From Sediminicoccus rosea (GTDB lineage: Bacteria; Pseudomonadota; Alphaproteobacteria; Acetobacterales; Acetobacteraceae), in assembly GCF_033547095.1 (NCBI RefSeq), contig NZ_CP137852.1, positions 2,287,501 through 2,351,500 on the forward strand: 64,000 bases of DNA. The letters run 5' to 3'. Under the pieces are notes generated by a model that made no database searches, had not been told where the DNA came from, and was given only the letters and a program-made list of their open reading frames with translations. Made by a program: the position numbers and the translations under genes. Below, one piece after another: positions 17,820 to 26,536 of this stretch. Positions within the stretch are counted from its first letter, which is position 1. Every line of letters begins with the position of its first letter.

Positions 17820-19421
17820 ATGGAATTCTCCCGCCGCGCCGCGATGCTCACCTCGGCCGCCATTGCCGCCAGCGTGAACCTCCCCGAGGCCGCCCTCGCG
17901 CAGGAAACGCCGCGCCGCGGCGGCACGATGACGGTGCATTTCGCCACCGAGCAGCGCATCCTGAACCCGAGCCTCCAGGCCTCCACCGGCGTCTACATCG
18001 TCGGCGGCAAGATCCAGGAGCCGCTGGTGGACCTGGACGCGCAGGGCCGGCCGGCGCCTTGCCTCGCCACCGCCTGGGAATCCTCGCCCGACGGCAAGAC
18101 CATCACCTTCCGCCTGCGCCAGGGCGTGACCTGGCATGATGGGCGGCCCTTCACCTCGGCGGATGTGCAGTTCACCGCCATGGAGATGTGGAAGAAGATC
18201 CTGAACTACGGCACCGCGCTGCAGCTCTTCCTCGAGGCGGTCGAGACGCCGGACGCGCACACCGCCGTGTTCAAGTATTCTCAGCCCATGCCGCTGAACC
18301 TGCTGCTGCGCGCCCTGCCGGACCTCGGCTACATCTCGGCCAAGCACATCTACGAGGGCACGGATATCCGGCAGAACCCGGCCAATACCGCGCCCATCGG
18401 CACCGGCCCCTTCCGCTTCGTGCAGTATGAGCGCGGCCAGTTCATCATCGCCGAGCGCAACCCGAACTATTGGCGCGAGAACCAGCCCTACCTGGACCGC
18501 GTGGTCTGGCGCGTCATCACCGACCGCTCGGCCGCCGCCGCGCAGATGGAGGCGGGGCAGATCCTGTACAGCCCCTTCTCCGCGCTGGCGCTGGCCGATC
18601 TCGCGCGCCTCGGCCGCGATCCGCGCTTCGAGGTGACGACGCGCGGCAATGAGGGCAACCCGCGCACCAACACGCTGGAATTCAATTTCCGCAACCCGAT
18701 CCTCGCCGATCTCCGCGTCCGGCGCGCCATCGCGCATGCGATGAACATCCCCTTCTTCATCGAGAATTTTCTCAGCCCGAACTTCGCCAAGCTGGGAACG
18801 GGGCCCATCCCTTCCGTCTCCACAGATTTCTACCCGACCGGCATGCCGCAATACGGCTTCGACCGCGCGGCCGCGAACCGCCTGCTGGACGAGGCCGGGC
18901 ACCGGCGCGGCGCGGGCGGCGTGCGCTTCACGCTGCGCCTCAACCCCGCCCCATGGGGCGAGGACATCGCCCTCTTCACCACCTTCATCCAGCAGAGCCT
19001 GCAGGAGGTGGGCATCCGCGTGGAGGTCGTGCGGCTCGATGCGGCCGGCTTCCTGCGCACCGTCTACAATGACTGGAACTTCGACCTCGCCACCGGCTGG
19101 CACCAGTACCGCAACGACCCTGCCGTCTCGACCACGGTCTGGTATCGCTCCGGTTCGCCGCGTGGAGCTCCGTGGACGAACCAGTGGGGCGTCACCGACC
19201 CCGAGCTGGATGCGATCATCGACAGCGCCGCGACCGAGCTGGACCCCGGCCGCCGCAAGGCGCGCTATGCCGATTTCGTGCGCCGCGCCAATACGGAGCT
19301 GATGCTCTGGATGCCGATCGAGCAGCTCTTCATGACCTGCATCAACCGGCGCTGCCGCAACCACTCCAACACGCCGCGCTGGGGCTCCTCCTCCTGGCAT
19401 GACCTCTGGCTGGCGTCATAG
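17820..19421 (+). CDS. Peptide/nickel-type ABC transporter, substrate-binding protein
   Basis: A 533-residue SBP_bac_5 (family 5) binding protein. The N-terminus MEFSRRAAMLTSAAIAAS carries an SRRxxM twin-arginine-like motif, so it may use the Tat pathway. The mature part shows GGTMTVHFATEQRILNPS and the family segment TFRLRQGVTWHDGRPFTSADV. The start at 17820 is preferred over upstream in-frame starts that lengthen the signal. It is the first gene of a four-gene importer operon; the next gene begins after 6 bp. The ligand (oligopeptide, opine or similar) is unknown. Confidence 0.87.
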   Translation: MEFSRRAAMLTSAAIAASVNLPEAALAQETPRRGGTMTVHFATEQRILNPSLQASTGVYIVGGKIQEPLVDLDAQGRPAPCLATAWESSPDGKTITFRLRQGVTWHDGRPFTSADVQFTAMEMWKKILNYGTALQLFLEAVETPDAHTAVFKYSQPMPLNLLLRALPDLGYISAKHIYEGTDIRQNPANTAPIGTGPFRFVQYERGQFIIAERNPNYWRENQPYLDRVVWRVITDRSAAAAQMEAGQILYSPFSALALADLARLGRDPRFEVTTRGNEGNPRTNTLEFNFRNPILADLRVRRAIAHAMNIPFFIENFLSPNFAKLGTGPIPSVSTDFYPTGMPQYGFDRAAANRLLDEAGHRRGAGGVRFTLRLNPAPWGEDIALFTTFIQQSLQEVGIRVEVVRLDAAGFLRTVYNDWNFDLATGWHQYRNDPAVSTTVWYRSGSPRGAPWTNQWGVTDPELDAIIDSAATELDPGRRKARYADFVRRANTELMLWMPIEQLFMTCINRRCRNHSNTPRWGSSSWHDLWLAS

Positions 19422-19427
19422 GTCAGG

Positions 19428-20396
19428 GTGCGGATCCTCTCGCTTGCGGGGCGGCGGCTCGCCGCCTCGCTGCCCTCCCTCCTGATCATCCTCGTCGGCG
19501 TCTTCCTGCTGCTGCAGCTGGCGCCGGGCGATGCGGTGGACGCCCTCATCGCCCAGATGGGCGGCGGCGGCGATGCGGCGGCGATGCGCGCGGCACTCGG
19601 CCTCGACCAGTCGGTCGCCGCGCAGCTCGCGCAATATCTCTGGCGGCTGGTGCGCTTCGACCTCGGCTTCTCCACCATCTACGGCAAGCCGGTCGCGACC
19701 GTGATCTTCGAGCGACTGCCGGCGACGCTGCTGCTGATGACCTCCTCGCTCTCCTTCGCCTTCTTCTTCGGGCTGCTGTTCGGCGTGATCGCCGCACGGC
19801 GGGTGAACCGCTGGCCCGATACGGTGATCTCCACCATCGGCCTGCTGTTCTACGCGACCCCGTCCTTCTGGTTCGGGCTGATGGCGATCGTGCTCTTCGC
19901 AGTCCATCTGCAATGGCTGCCGGCCGGCGGCTATGAGAGCGTGGGCGAGGGGCTGACGGGGCTCGCCCGCGCCCTCGACATCGCGCGGCATTTCGTGCTG
20001 CCGACGCTCACGCTCGGCCTCATCTTCCTCGCCATCTACCTGCGGATCATGCGCGCCTCGATGCTCGAGGTGCTCACGCTCGATTTCGTCCGCACGGCGC
20101 GGGCCAAAGGGCTGGATGAGACGCGCGTCGTGGTTCGCCATGTGCTGCGCAACGCCATGCTGCCCATGGTCACGCTGATCGGCCTGCAGGCGGGCACCAT
20201 GCTGGGCGGCTCGGTGGTGGTGGAAAGCGTGTTCTCTCTGCCCGGCCTCGGGCGCCTGGCCTATGAGGCGGTGGTCCAGCGCGACCTGAACACGCTGCTC
20301 GGCATCGTCTTCATCTCCGCGCTGCTGGTGATCTTCGTGAACTTCCTGGTGGACCTGGTCTATGCCCGGCTCGACCCCAGGATCGCCGGCCGATGA
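19428..20396 (+). CDS. Peptide/nickel-type ABC transporter permease (DppB-like)
   Basis: A 322-residue membrane permease with about six transmembrane segments. It has the family N-terminal signature (LLQLAPGDAVDALIAQMGG) and an EAA loop, FVRTARAKGLDETRVVVRHV. The start is GTG at 19428. It overlaps the next permease gene by 4 bp (ATGA). It pairs with the following DppC-like subunit to form the channel. Confidence 0.9.
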   Translation: MRILSLAGRRLAASLPSLLIILVGVFLLLQLAPGDAVDALIAQMGGGGDAAAMRAALGLDQSVAAQLAQYLWRLVRFDLGFSTIYGKPVATVIFERLPATLLLMTSSLSFAFFFGLLFGVIAARRVNRWPDTVISTIGLLFYATPSFWFGLMAIVLFAVHLQWLPAGGYESVGEGLTGLARALDIARHFVLPTLTLGLIFLAIYLRIMRASMLEVLTLDFVRTARAKGLDETRVVVRHVLRNAMLPMVTLIGLQAGTMLGGSVVVESVFSLPGLGRLAYEAVVQRDLNTLLGIVFISALLVIFVNFLVDLVYARLDPRIAGR

Positions 20397-21238
20397 AGCG
20401 CTTCCTGCGCAACTATGTCCGCAGCCCGGCGGCCGTGATCGGCCTCATCCTGCTGCTCATCATCGTCTTCATGGCGGTCAGCGCCGACTGGTTCTTCCCG
20501 CGCGACCCGCTGGGCCTGGCCGGCCGCCCGCTGCAATGGCCAGGCCAGAATCCGCGCTTCTGGCTCGGCACCGACAATTCGGGGCGCGACATCGCGGCGC
20601 AGATCTTCCATGGCGCGCGCATCTCGCTGTTGATCGGCCTGGTCGCGACCTCGATCGCGGTCACCATCGGCATCATGATCGGCGCCATCGCCGGCTATTA
20701 CGGCGGCTGGGTGGATGATGTGCTGATGCGCGTCACGGAAGCCTTCCAGACCCTGCCGAACTTCCTGCTTCTGCTGCTCTTCGTCTCGATCTTCGGCTCG
20801 GAGCTGATGACGGTGGTGATCGCAGTCGGCGCCGTCTCCTGGCCGGCGCCGGCGCGGCTCACGCGGGCCGAATTTCTCTCGTTGCGCTCGCGCGAATTCG
20901 TCGAGGCCTGTCACACGCTCGGCATGCGCGACCGGCAGATCATCTTCCGCGAGATCCTGCCCAACGCGCTGCCGCCCGTCATCGTCTATGCCAGCGTGGT
21001 GATGGCCGTCGCCATCCTGCTGGAGGCGGCGCTGGCCTTCCTGCGCCTCTCGGACCCGAACGTTGCCTCCTGGGGGAACCTGATCGGCCTCGGGCGCGAT
21101 GTTCTGCGGACGCAGTGGTATGTCTCGGCCATTCCGGGCGTCGCGATCCTGGTGACGGTGCTGGCCGTCTCGCTGGTGGGGCAGGGGTTGAATGACGCAC
21201 TGAACCCGCGCCTCAAGGGCCGGGGTGGCCCGACATGA
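20393..21238 (+). CDS. Peptide/nickel-type ABC transporter permease (DppC-like)
   Basis: A 281-residue permease of the OppC/DppC type with the typical N-terminal segment LGTDNSGRDIAAQIFHGARI and an EAA loop, FVEACHTLGMRDRQIIFREI. It starts in an ATGA overlap with the DppB-like gene and ends in an ATGA overlap with the ATPase gene. Membrane segments are evident at about residues 20-40 and through 80-270. Confidence 0.9.
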   Translation: MKRFLRNYVRSPAAVIGLILLLIIVFMAVSADWFFPRDPLGLAGRPLQWPGQNPRFWLGTDNSGRDIAAQIFHGARISLLIGLVATSIAVTIGIMIGAIAGYYGGWVDDVLMRVTEAFQTLPNFLLLLLFVSIFGSELMTVVIAVGAVSWPAPARLTRAEFLSLRSREFVEACHTLGMRDRQIIFREILPNALPPVIVYASVVMAVAILLEAALAFLRLSDPNVASWGNLIGLGRDVLRTQWYVSAIPGVAILVTVLAVSLVGQGLNDALNPRLKGRGGPT

Positions 21239-22857
21239 GCGCCGTCCTCTCCCTCCAGGGCCTCACCGTCGCGCTGCCCAGGGGCGCCGACCGGCCGCAT
21301 GCGCTGCGCGAGGTGGACCTCGAACTCCACGCGGGCGAGATCCTCTGCGTCGTGGGCGAATCCGGTTCGGGCAAGTCCATGACGGCGGGTGCCATCATGC
21401 GCCTGCTGCCGCCCGGCGTCGCCATCGAGGCGGGCCGCATCCTCTTTGACGGCCGGGACCTCGCCAGCGCGAGCGAGGCGGAGATGCGCGCCATCCGCGG
21501 CGCCGGCATCGCCATGGTCTTCCAGGAACCGATGACGGCGCTGAACCCGCTGCGCCCCATCGGCGACCAGATCGGCGAGATGTTCCGCATCCATACGCAG
21601 CTCTCCAAGGCGGCGATCGAGGCGAAGGTGCTGGAGCTCCTGGAGGAGGTCCGCATCCCCGACCCTCGGCAGGCCCTGCGCGCCTATCCGCATGAGCTCT
21701 CCGGCGGGCAGCGCCAGCGCGCGATGATCGCGATGGCGCTGGCACTGAAGCCGCGCGTCCTGATTTGCGACGAGCCGACCACCGCGCTCGACGTGACGAC
21801 CCAGGCGCAGATCCTCTCCCTGATCCGGGACCTGCAGCAGCGCCTCGGCACCGCCGTGCTGTTCATCACGCATGATTTCGGCGTGGTGGCCGAGATCGCG
21901 GACCGCGTCGCCGTCATGCAGCATGGCCTGGTGGTGGAGCAGGGTGCGGCGCGCGACGTGCTGGAACGCCCGCGGCATGACTACACCAAGGCGCTCATCG
22001 CCGCCGTCCCGCCGCTCACCGCCCCGCCCGCCCGCGCCATCGCCGAGGAGGCGATCCTGCGCATCGAGCATGTGAGCAAGACCTATCGCAGCGGCGGCTT
22101 CCTTGGCCGGAAGCGGCGCGTGACGCGCGCGGTGCGCGATGTTTCGCTGCTTCTGCCGAAAGGCGGCACGCTCGGCATCGTGGGGGAGAGCGGTTCGGGC
22201 AAGTCCACGCTCGCGCGCTGCATCATGCGCCTCGTGAAGCCCGAGGCCGGCGCGATCCGCCTCGGCAACACGGATTTCGCGACACTCTCCAAATCCGAGC
22301 TGCGGGCGAGCGCCAAGCGCATGCAGATGGTCTTCCAGGACCCCTATGGCTCGCTCAATCCGCGCCGCCGCGCGGGCGAGCTGGTGGCCCAGGGCCCGAT
22401 GATCCATGGCATGCCGCGCGAGCAGGCGATGGCCCGCGCGCGCGAGCTCTTCGCCCTTGTCGGCCTCGATCCCGCCGGGGTGGAGCGCTACCCGCATGAA
22501 TTCTCGGGCGGGCAGCGCCAGCGCATCGGCATCGCCCGCGCGCTCGCCCTGGAGCCCGAGGTGCTGGTGGCGGATGAGCCGGTCTCGGCGCTCGACGTGT
22601 CGGTGCAGGCGCAGGTGCTGCGGCTGCTGGCGGAGCTGCGGACCAGGCTGGGCCTCTCCATCATCCTCATCACCCATGATCTGCGCGTGGCCATGCAGGT
22701 CTGCGACCTGGTGGCGGTCATGAAGGATGGCGAGGTGGTGGAGCATGGCCCGGTGGCGCGAGTGTTCGCGGCCCCCGAACATCCCTATACTCGGGCGCTC
22801 CTTTCGTCCGTGCCGGGGCGGGCTTCCGCGCCGGGACAGGGCTTCGCGACCAGCTGA
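21235..22857 (+). CDS. Peptide/nickel-type ABC transporter, fused dual ATPase (DppD-DppF-like)
   Basis: A 540-residue protein with two complete ABC domains. The first has Walker A GESGSGKSMT (about 42), signature LSGGQRQRAMIAMAL and Walker B VLICDEPTTALD. The second has Walker A GESGSGKSTL (about 317), signature FSGGQRQRIGIARAL and Walker B VLVADEPVSALD. Each has an OPP-type C-terminal tail (RHDYTKALI; EHPYTRALL). The fusion replaces separate DppD and DppF subunits. It completes the importer operon. Confidence 0.9.
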   Translation: MSAVLSLQGLTVALPRGADRPHALREVDLELHAGEILCVVGESGSGKSMTAGAIMRLLPPGVAIEAGRILFDGRDLASASEAEMRAIRGAGIAMVFQEPMTALNPLRPIGDQIGEMFRIHTQLSKAAIEAKVLELLEEVRIPDPRQALRAYPHELSGGQRQRAMIAMALALKPRVLICDEPTTALDVTTQAQILSLIRDLQQRLGTAVLFITHDFGVVAEIADRVAVMQHGLVVEQGAARDVLERPRHDYTKALIAAVPPLTAPPARAIAEEAILRIEHVSKTYRSGGFLGRKRRVTRAVRDVSLLLPKGGTLGIVGESGSGKSTLARCIMRLVKPEAGAIRLGNTDFATLSKSELRASAKRMQMVFQDPYGSLNPRRRAGELVAQGPMIHGMPREQAMARARELFALVGLDPAGVERYPHEFSGGQRQRIGIARALALEPEVLVADEPVSALDVSVQAQVLRLLAELRTRLGLSIILITHDLRVAMQVCDLVAVMKDGEVVEHGPVARVFAAPEHPYTRALLSSVPGRASAPGQGFATS

Positions 22858-22868
22858 GGACGCCGGAC

Positions 22869-23771
22869 ATGCTGCGTTTCATCCTGCCCGCCCTGCTGCT
22901 GGCGATGCCCGCACTCGCGCAGATCACCGCCCTGCCGCCCGAGACCCAGGCCGCGATCCGCGCCATCGGGCCGACCATGGGCGCCGAGGGTGTCACCCGC
23001 ACCGCGGCCGCGCTCGCCGCCTTGCAGCCGCCGCCCGCCGTGGAGCCGCTGCGCGACCAGCGCTACGGCCCCGATCCGCGCCATCGCCTCGATGTCTTCT
23101 CGCCCGGCGCGGGCGCGCGGCCCGTGCTCGTCTTCGTGCATGGCGGCGGCTTCACGGGCGGCGACAAGACGCGGCCGGGTGCCTTCTACTACGACAATAT
23201 CGGCCAATGGGCGGCGCGCTCGGGCCTGGTCGGTGTGAACATCACCTACCGGCTGGCGCCGCAGCACGCCTATCCGGCCGTGGTGGAGGACATCGCGGCG
23301 GCACTCGCCTGGGTGCGCGCGAATATCGCGGCGCATGGCGGTGACCCGGCGCGCATCGTGCTGATGGGGCAATCGGCCGGGGCGGCGCATGTGGGCGATT
23401 ACCTGGCGGCGCACGCGGCCTCGCCGGGCGTGGCTTCGGCCGTGCTCGTCTCGGGCGTGCATGATGTGGGCAGCTACCCGGCCTCGCCCACCACGGGCGC
23501 CTATTACGGGACGGACCCGATCAGGCTCGCGCAGCGCTCGGCCATTCCGGGCCTGACGCGGCTCGCCATCCCTCTGTTTCTTGCGTCGGCCGATCTGGAG
23601 CCGCGACCCTTCCAGGACCAGGTGGCGCGGCTGAACGCGGCGCTCTGCCTGGCCGGGCGCTGCCCGCCCTATCTGCACATGGCCGGTCACAACCATTTCT
23701 CGACGGTCTTCGCCATCGGCACGGCCGATCAGGAGCTGACCATCCCGATTCTCGCCTTGGCCAACCGGTGA
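22869..23771 (+). CDS. Secreted alpha/beta hydrolase (esterase/lipase family)
   Basis: A 300-residue hydrolase with a signal peptide (MLRFILPALLLAMPALAQ). It carries the oxyanion motif HGGGFTGG (about residues 94-101), the nucleophile elbow GQSAGA and a late HNHFS that should supply the catalytic histidine, which fits the hormone-sensitive-lipase/carboxylesterase group. It starts 11 bp after the transporter ATPase gene and overlaps the flavoprotein gene by 4 bp, so it is part of the same transcript. The substrate is unknown. Confidence 0.82.
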   Translation: MLRFILPALLLAMPALAQITALPPETQAAIRAIGPTMGAEGVTRTAAALAALQPPPAVEPLRDQRYGPDPRHRLDVFSPGAGARPVLVFVHGGGFTGGDKTRPGAFYYDNIGQWAARSGLVGVNITYRLAPQHAYPAVVEDIAAALAWVRANIAAHGGDPARIVLMGQSAGAAHVGDYLAAHAASPGVASAVLVSGVHDVGSYPASPTTGAYYGTDPIRLAQRSAIPGLTRLAIPLFLASADLEPRPFQDQVARLNAALCLAGRCPPYLHMAGHNHFSTVFAIGTADQELTIPILALANR

Positions 23772-24937
23772 GCGCGCCCTTCGCGGTCATCGGCGCCGGG
23801 CCGGCCGGGCTGATGGCGGCGGAAACCCTGGCCGCCGCCGGGCATGCGGTCGTGGTCTTCGACCAGATGGCCGCCCCCGCGCGGAAATTCCTGCTGGCCG
23901 GGCGCGGCGGGCTGAACCTGACGCATTCCGAGCCGCTGGAGCCGTTCCTCACGCGCTACGGCGCGGCGGCCGACCTCCTGCGCCCGGCGATCGAGGCGTT
24001 TCCGCCGGCCGCGCTCATCGCCTGGGCCGAGGGGCTGGGGCAGGAGGTCTTCACCGGGAGCTCGGGCCGCGTCTTTCCGCGCGCCATGAAGGCCTCGCCC
24101 CTGCTGCGCGCCTGGCTCGCGCGGCTGGAGGGGCTGGGCGTCACGCTGCGGCGGCGGCATCGCTGGCTGGGATGGGACGGGGCGGGCGCGCTCCGTTTCG
24201 CGACGCCGGAGGGCGAGCAGCGCTTCGTGCCACGCGCGACGATCCTGGCGCTCGGCGGCGCCTCCTGGCCGCGCCTTGGCTCGGATGGCGCCTGGGCCGC
24301 GCTGCTGCCGGGTGTCACGCCCTTCCGCCCCGCCAATATGGGCTTCCGTGTGGAGTGGAGCGCGCATCTGCGGGAGCGTTTCGCAGGCGAGCCGCTGAAG
24401 CGCGTGGCCTTGACCTTCGCCGGCGAGACCCGGCGCGGCGAGGCGATGATCACGCGGGACGGCATCGAAGGGGGGCTGCTCTACGCCGCCAGCGCCGCGC
24501 TGCGCGAGGCGATCGCGCGTGACGGCTTCGCCGACATCACGCTCGATCTGCGGCCCGACCTGCGGCGCGTCACGCTCCCCGGCGGCTCGCAATCGCTGGC
24601 GAACCAGCTCCGCAAGCAGGCGCGGCTGTCGCCCGTCGCGGTGGCGCTGGTGCAGGAGGCGCTGCGGGCCGGGGCTGGGCGTGGCCCGGCGGAGCTGGTG
24701 AAGGCCCTGCCGTTGCGCCTGACCGGCACGCAGGGGCTGGAGCGGGCGATCTCCTCCGCCGGCGGCCTGGCCTTCGGCCATGGCCTCGCCGTGCCCGGCC
24801 ATGAGCGCGTCTTCGCCTGCGGCGAGATGCTGGACTGGGAGGCGCCGACCGGCGGCTACCTCCTGCAGGCCTGCTTCAGCACGGCGGTGGCCGCGGCCCG
24901 CGTCGCGCTCGGGGTCACGTCGGCACGCAGCGGGTGA
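23768..24937 (+). CDS. HI0933/YhiN-type flavoprotein (NAD(P)/FAD-dependent oxidoreductase)
   Basis: A 389-residue FAD protein. The dinucleotide motif GAGPAGLMAAETLAAAGH lies near the N-terminus, followed by the family signature GRGGLNLTHSE and, near the end, FACGEMLDWEAPTGGYLLQ. The start is GTG in a GTGA overlap with the esterase stop. The physiological role of this family is poorly defined. Its 3' end overlaps the convergent small secreted protein gene by 23 bp. Confidence 0.85.
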   Translation: MSAPFAVIGAGPAGLMAAETLAAAGHAVVVFDQMAAPARKFLLAGRGGLNLTHSEPLEPFLTRYGAAADLLRPAIEAFPPAALIAWAEGLGQEVFTGSSGRVFPRAMKASPLLRAWLARLEGLGVTLRRRHRWLGWDGAGALRFATPEGEQRFVPRATILALGGASWPRLGSDGAWAALLPGVTPFRPANMGFRVEWSAHLRERFAGEPLKRVALTFAGETRRGEAMITRDGIEGGLLYAASAALREAIARDGFADITLDLRPDLRRVTLPGGSQSLANQLRKQARLSPVAVALVQEALRAGAGRGPAELVKALPLRLTGTQGLERAISSAGGLAFGHGLAVPGHERVFACGEMLDWEAPTGGYLLQACFSTAVAAARVALGVTSARSG

Positions 24938-25295
24938 TGTTGAGCGTCATCCGGGTGCCGGCGAGGGAGCCCTCGAAGGGCGTGCCGGCCCGGTTCGACA
25001 CCGCCCCCACATTCGGGAACATGGCGAGCGAGAATTCCGGGTTGGCCTTGGTGCCCGCCGGCCCGGTGAGCACGACATGCGCGAAGACGCGGACGGCGAC
25101 CGCGCCGCGGTTGATGATGCCGATGCGGATGTTGTTGTTGGCCGTGCCGAAATGGCTCGCCTCGAAGACCTCGACATTGCAGCCATTGGCGGTGGCGCCG
25201 TTCACGATGAGGTTCGGCCCGCTCCAGTTCGTCTGCTGGGCCGCGGCCGGCAGGGCCGCCAGGAGCAGGGGGGTGGCCAGGAGGAGCTTGCGCAT
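24915..25295 (-). CDS. Small secreted protein of unknown function
   Basis: A 126-residue protein with a clear signal peptide (MRKLLLATPLLLAALPAAAQ) and a beta-rich mature part that includes NGATANGCNVEVFEASHFG and NNNIRIGIINRG. It has two cysteines, one mid-protein and one three residues from the end (RCVPT), that could form a disulfide. I do not recognise a family. It stands alone, convergent with the flavoprotein gene. Confidence 0.7.
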   Translation of the reverse strand: MRKLLLATPLLLAALPAAAQQTNWSGPNLIVNGATANGCNVEVFEASHFGTANNNIRIGIINRGAVAVRVFAHVVLTGPAGTKANPEFSLAMFPNVGAVSNRAGTPFEGSLAGTRMTLNITRCVPT

Positions 25296-25410
25296 GGGGT
25301 TCTCGCTCAGTTTGGTTTCGTGCCGTGAACCATGCCCGCCCCGCGCGCCCACGGCGATTCCCCCGCGCCGATGCCCGCGATAGGCCGGTCCAATGGGGCG
25401 GGAGGAAGGT

Positions 25411-25460
25411 GCAGGAAACTCAAGTTTCCTGCTGGGGGGTCGAGGGGGCAAAGCCCCCTC
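25411..25460. repeat. Double-hairpin repeat element downstream of aapM
   Basis: Two perfect hairpins are joined by TGGGGGGTC. The first has arms GCAGGAAACT (25411-25420) and AGTTTCCTGC (25423-25432). The second has arms GAGGGGGC (25442-25449) and GCCCCCTC (25453-25460) with an AAA loop. The second begins 8 bp after the aapM stop and can serve as its transcript end. A similar GCTGGGGTC-hairpin arrangement lies at 38970-39031, so this looks like a dispersed genomic element. Confidence 0.7.
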
Positions 25461-25467
25461 TCTTTCC

Positions 25468-26535
25468 CTACCGCTGCGCCGGCTGGAAATCCCGCTCCAG
25501 CTTCTGGCTGTATTTCGACATGGCGAAGCACAGCACGAAATAGACGCCGGCGGCGAAGACATAGGCCTCGGTGGGGAAGCCCAGCCAATTCGGATCGCCC
25601 AGCGCCGAACGCAGCGTCGTGAAGAAGTCGAAGACGCCGATCACGATCACCAGCGTCGTGTCCTTGAAGAGACCGATGAAGGTGTTCACCTGCGACGGGA
25701 TGGTGATGGAGAGCGCCTGCGGCAGGATGACGAGGCGCATCTTTTGCCAGTAGCTGAGGCCCACCGCATCCGCCGCCTCATATTGCCCGCGCGGCATGGC
25801 CTGCAGGCCCCCGCGCACCACCTCCGCCATATAGGCCGCGGTGAAGATGGTGTAGGCGACCAGCACGCGCGCCAGGCGATCCAGCGTGATGCCCTCGGGC
25901 AGGAAGAGCGGCAGCATGATCGCCGCCATGAAGAGCAGGCTGATCAGCGGCACGCCGCGCACGCATTCGATGACGATGGTGGAGAACCAGCGCACCAGCG
26001 TCAGGTTCGAGCGCCGCCCGAGGGCGAGGAGGATCGCCAGCGGATAGCCGAGTGCGAGGCCATAGACCGCGATGATGCCGGTGATGGTGATGCCGCCCCA
26101 GAGGCGCGTCGCCACCGGCGTCAGCCCGAAGACGCCGCCGCCCATCAGGATGAGCATGGTGGGGGCCGCCACCACCCAGGCCACCAGCAGCCACTTGTTC
26201 CAGAAGGCGCGGAAGGTGGAGCAGATGACGAGCGTGACCAGGATGATGAGCATCACGCCCGGCCGCCAGCGCTCCTCATAGGGGTAGAGGCCGAAGACGC
26301 TGAACCAGAATTTCTCACGGATGAAGGCCCAGCAGGCGCCACCCGCCTCGCGGCATTGCGCGGCCGTGCCATTCCATGTGGCGTTCAGCACGGCCCAGCT
26401 GAAGAGCGGCGGCACGAGCCAGACGAGCAGCGCGATGCAGGCCGCGCTGATGGCGATGTTCACCGGGCCGTTGAAGCAGGCGCGGGCGAAGGCCACGCTG
26501 CGCTCGGTGAAGGTGGGAAGGGCGGGGGCGGCCAT
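25468..26535 (-). CDS. aapM: General L-amino acid ABC transporter permease AapM
   Basis: A 355-residue HisM-type permease with about eight membrane segments and the EAA loop QYEAADAVGLSYWQKMRLVILPQAL. It is last in an aapJ-aapQ-aapM series, starting 1 bp after aapQ. The usual fourth gene aapP, encoding the ATPase, does not follow; instead a hairpin repeat and an unrelated small gene lie downstream. Confidence 0.92.
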   Translation of the reverse strand: MAAPALPTFTERSVAFARACFNGPVNIAISAACIALLVWLVPPLFSWAVLNATWNGTAAQCREAGGACWAFIREKFWFSVFGLYPYEERWRPGVMLIILVTLVICSTFRAFWNKWLLVAWVVAAPTMLILMGGGVFGLTPVATRLWGGITITGIIAVYGLALGYPLAILLALGRRSNLTLVRWFSTIVIECVRGVPLISLLFMAAIMLPLFLPEGITLDRLARVLVAYTIFTAAYMAEVVRGGLQAMPRGQYEAADAVGLSYWQKMRLVILPQALSITIPSQVNTFIGLFKDTTLVIVIGVFDFFTTLRSALGDPNWLGFPTEAYVFAAGVYFVLCFAMSKYSQKLERDFQPAQR

Positions 26536-26536
26536 C

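Noticed and set aside
15372-19400. A 1342-codon minus-strand frame
   Set aside because: Only the part from 16775 down to 15372 matches SelO. The rest is antisense to the VOC and peptide-binding-protein genes and is open by chance at high GC.
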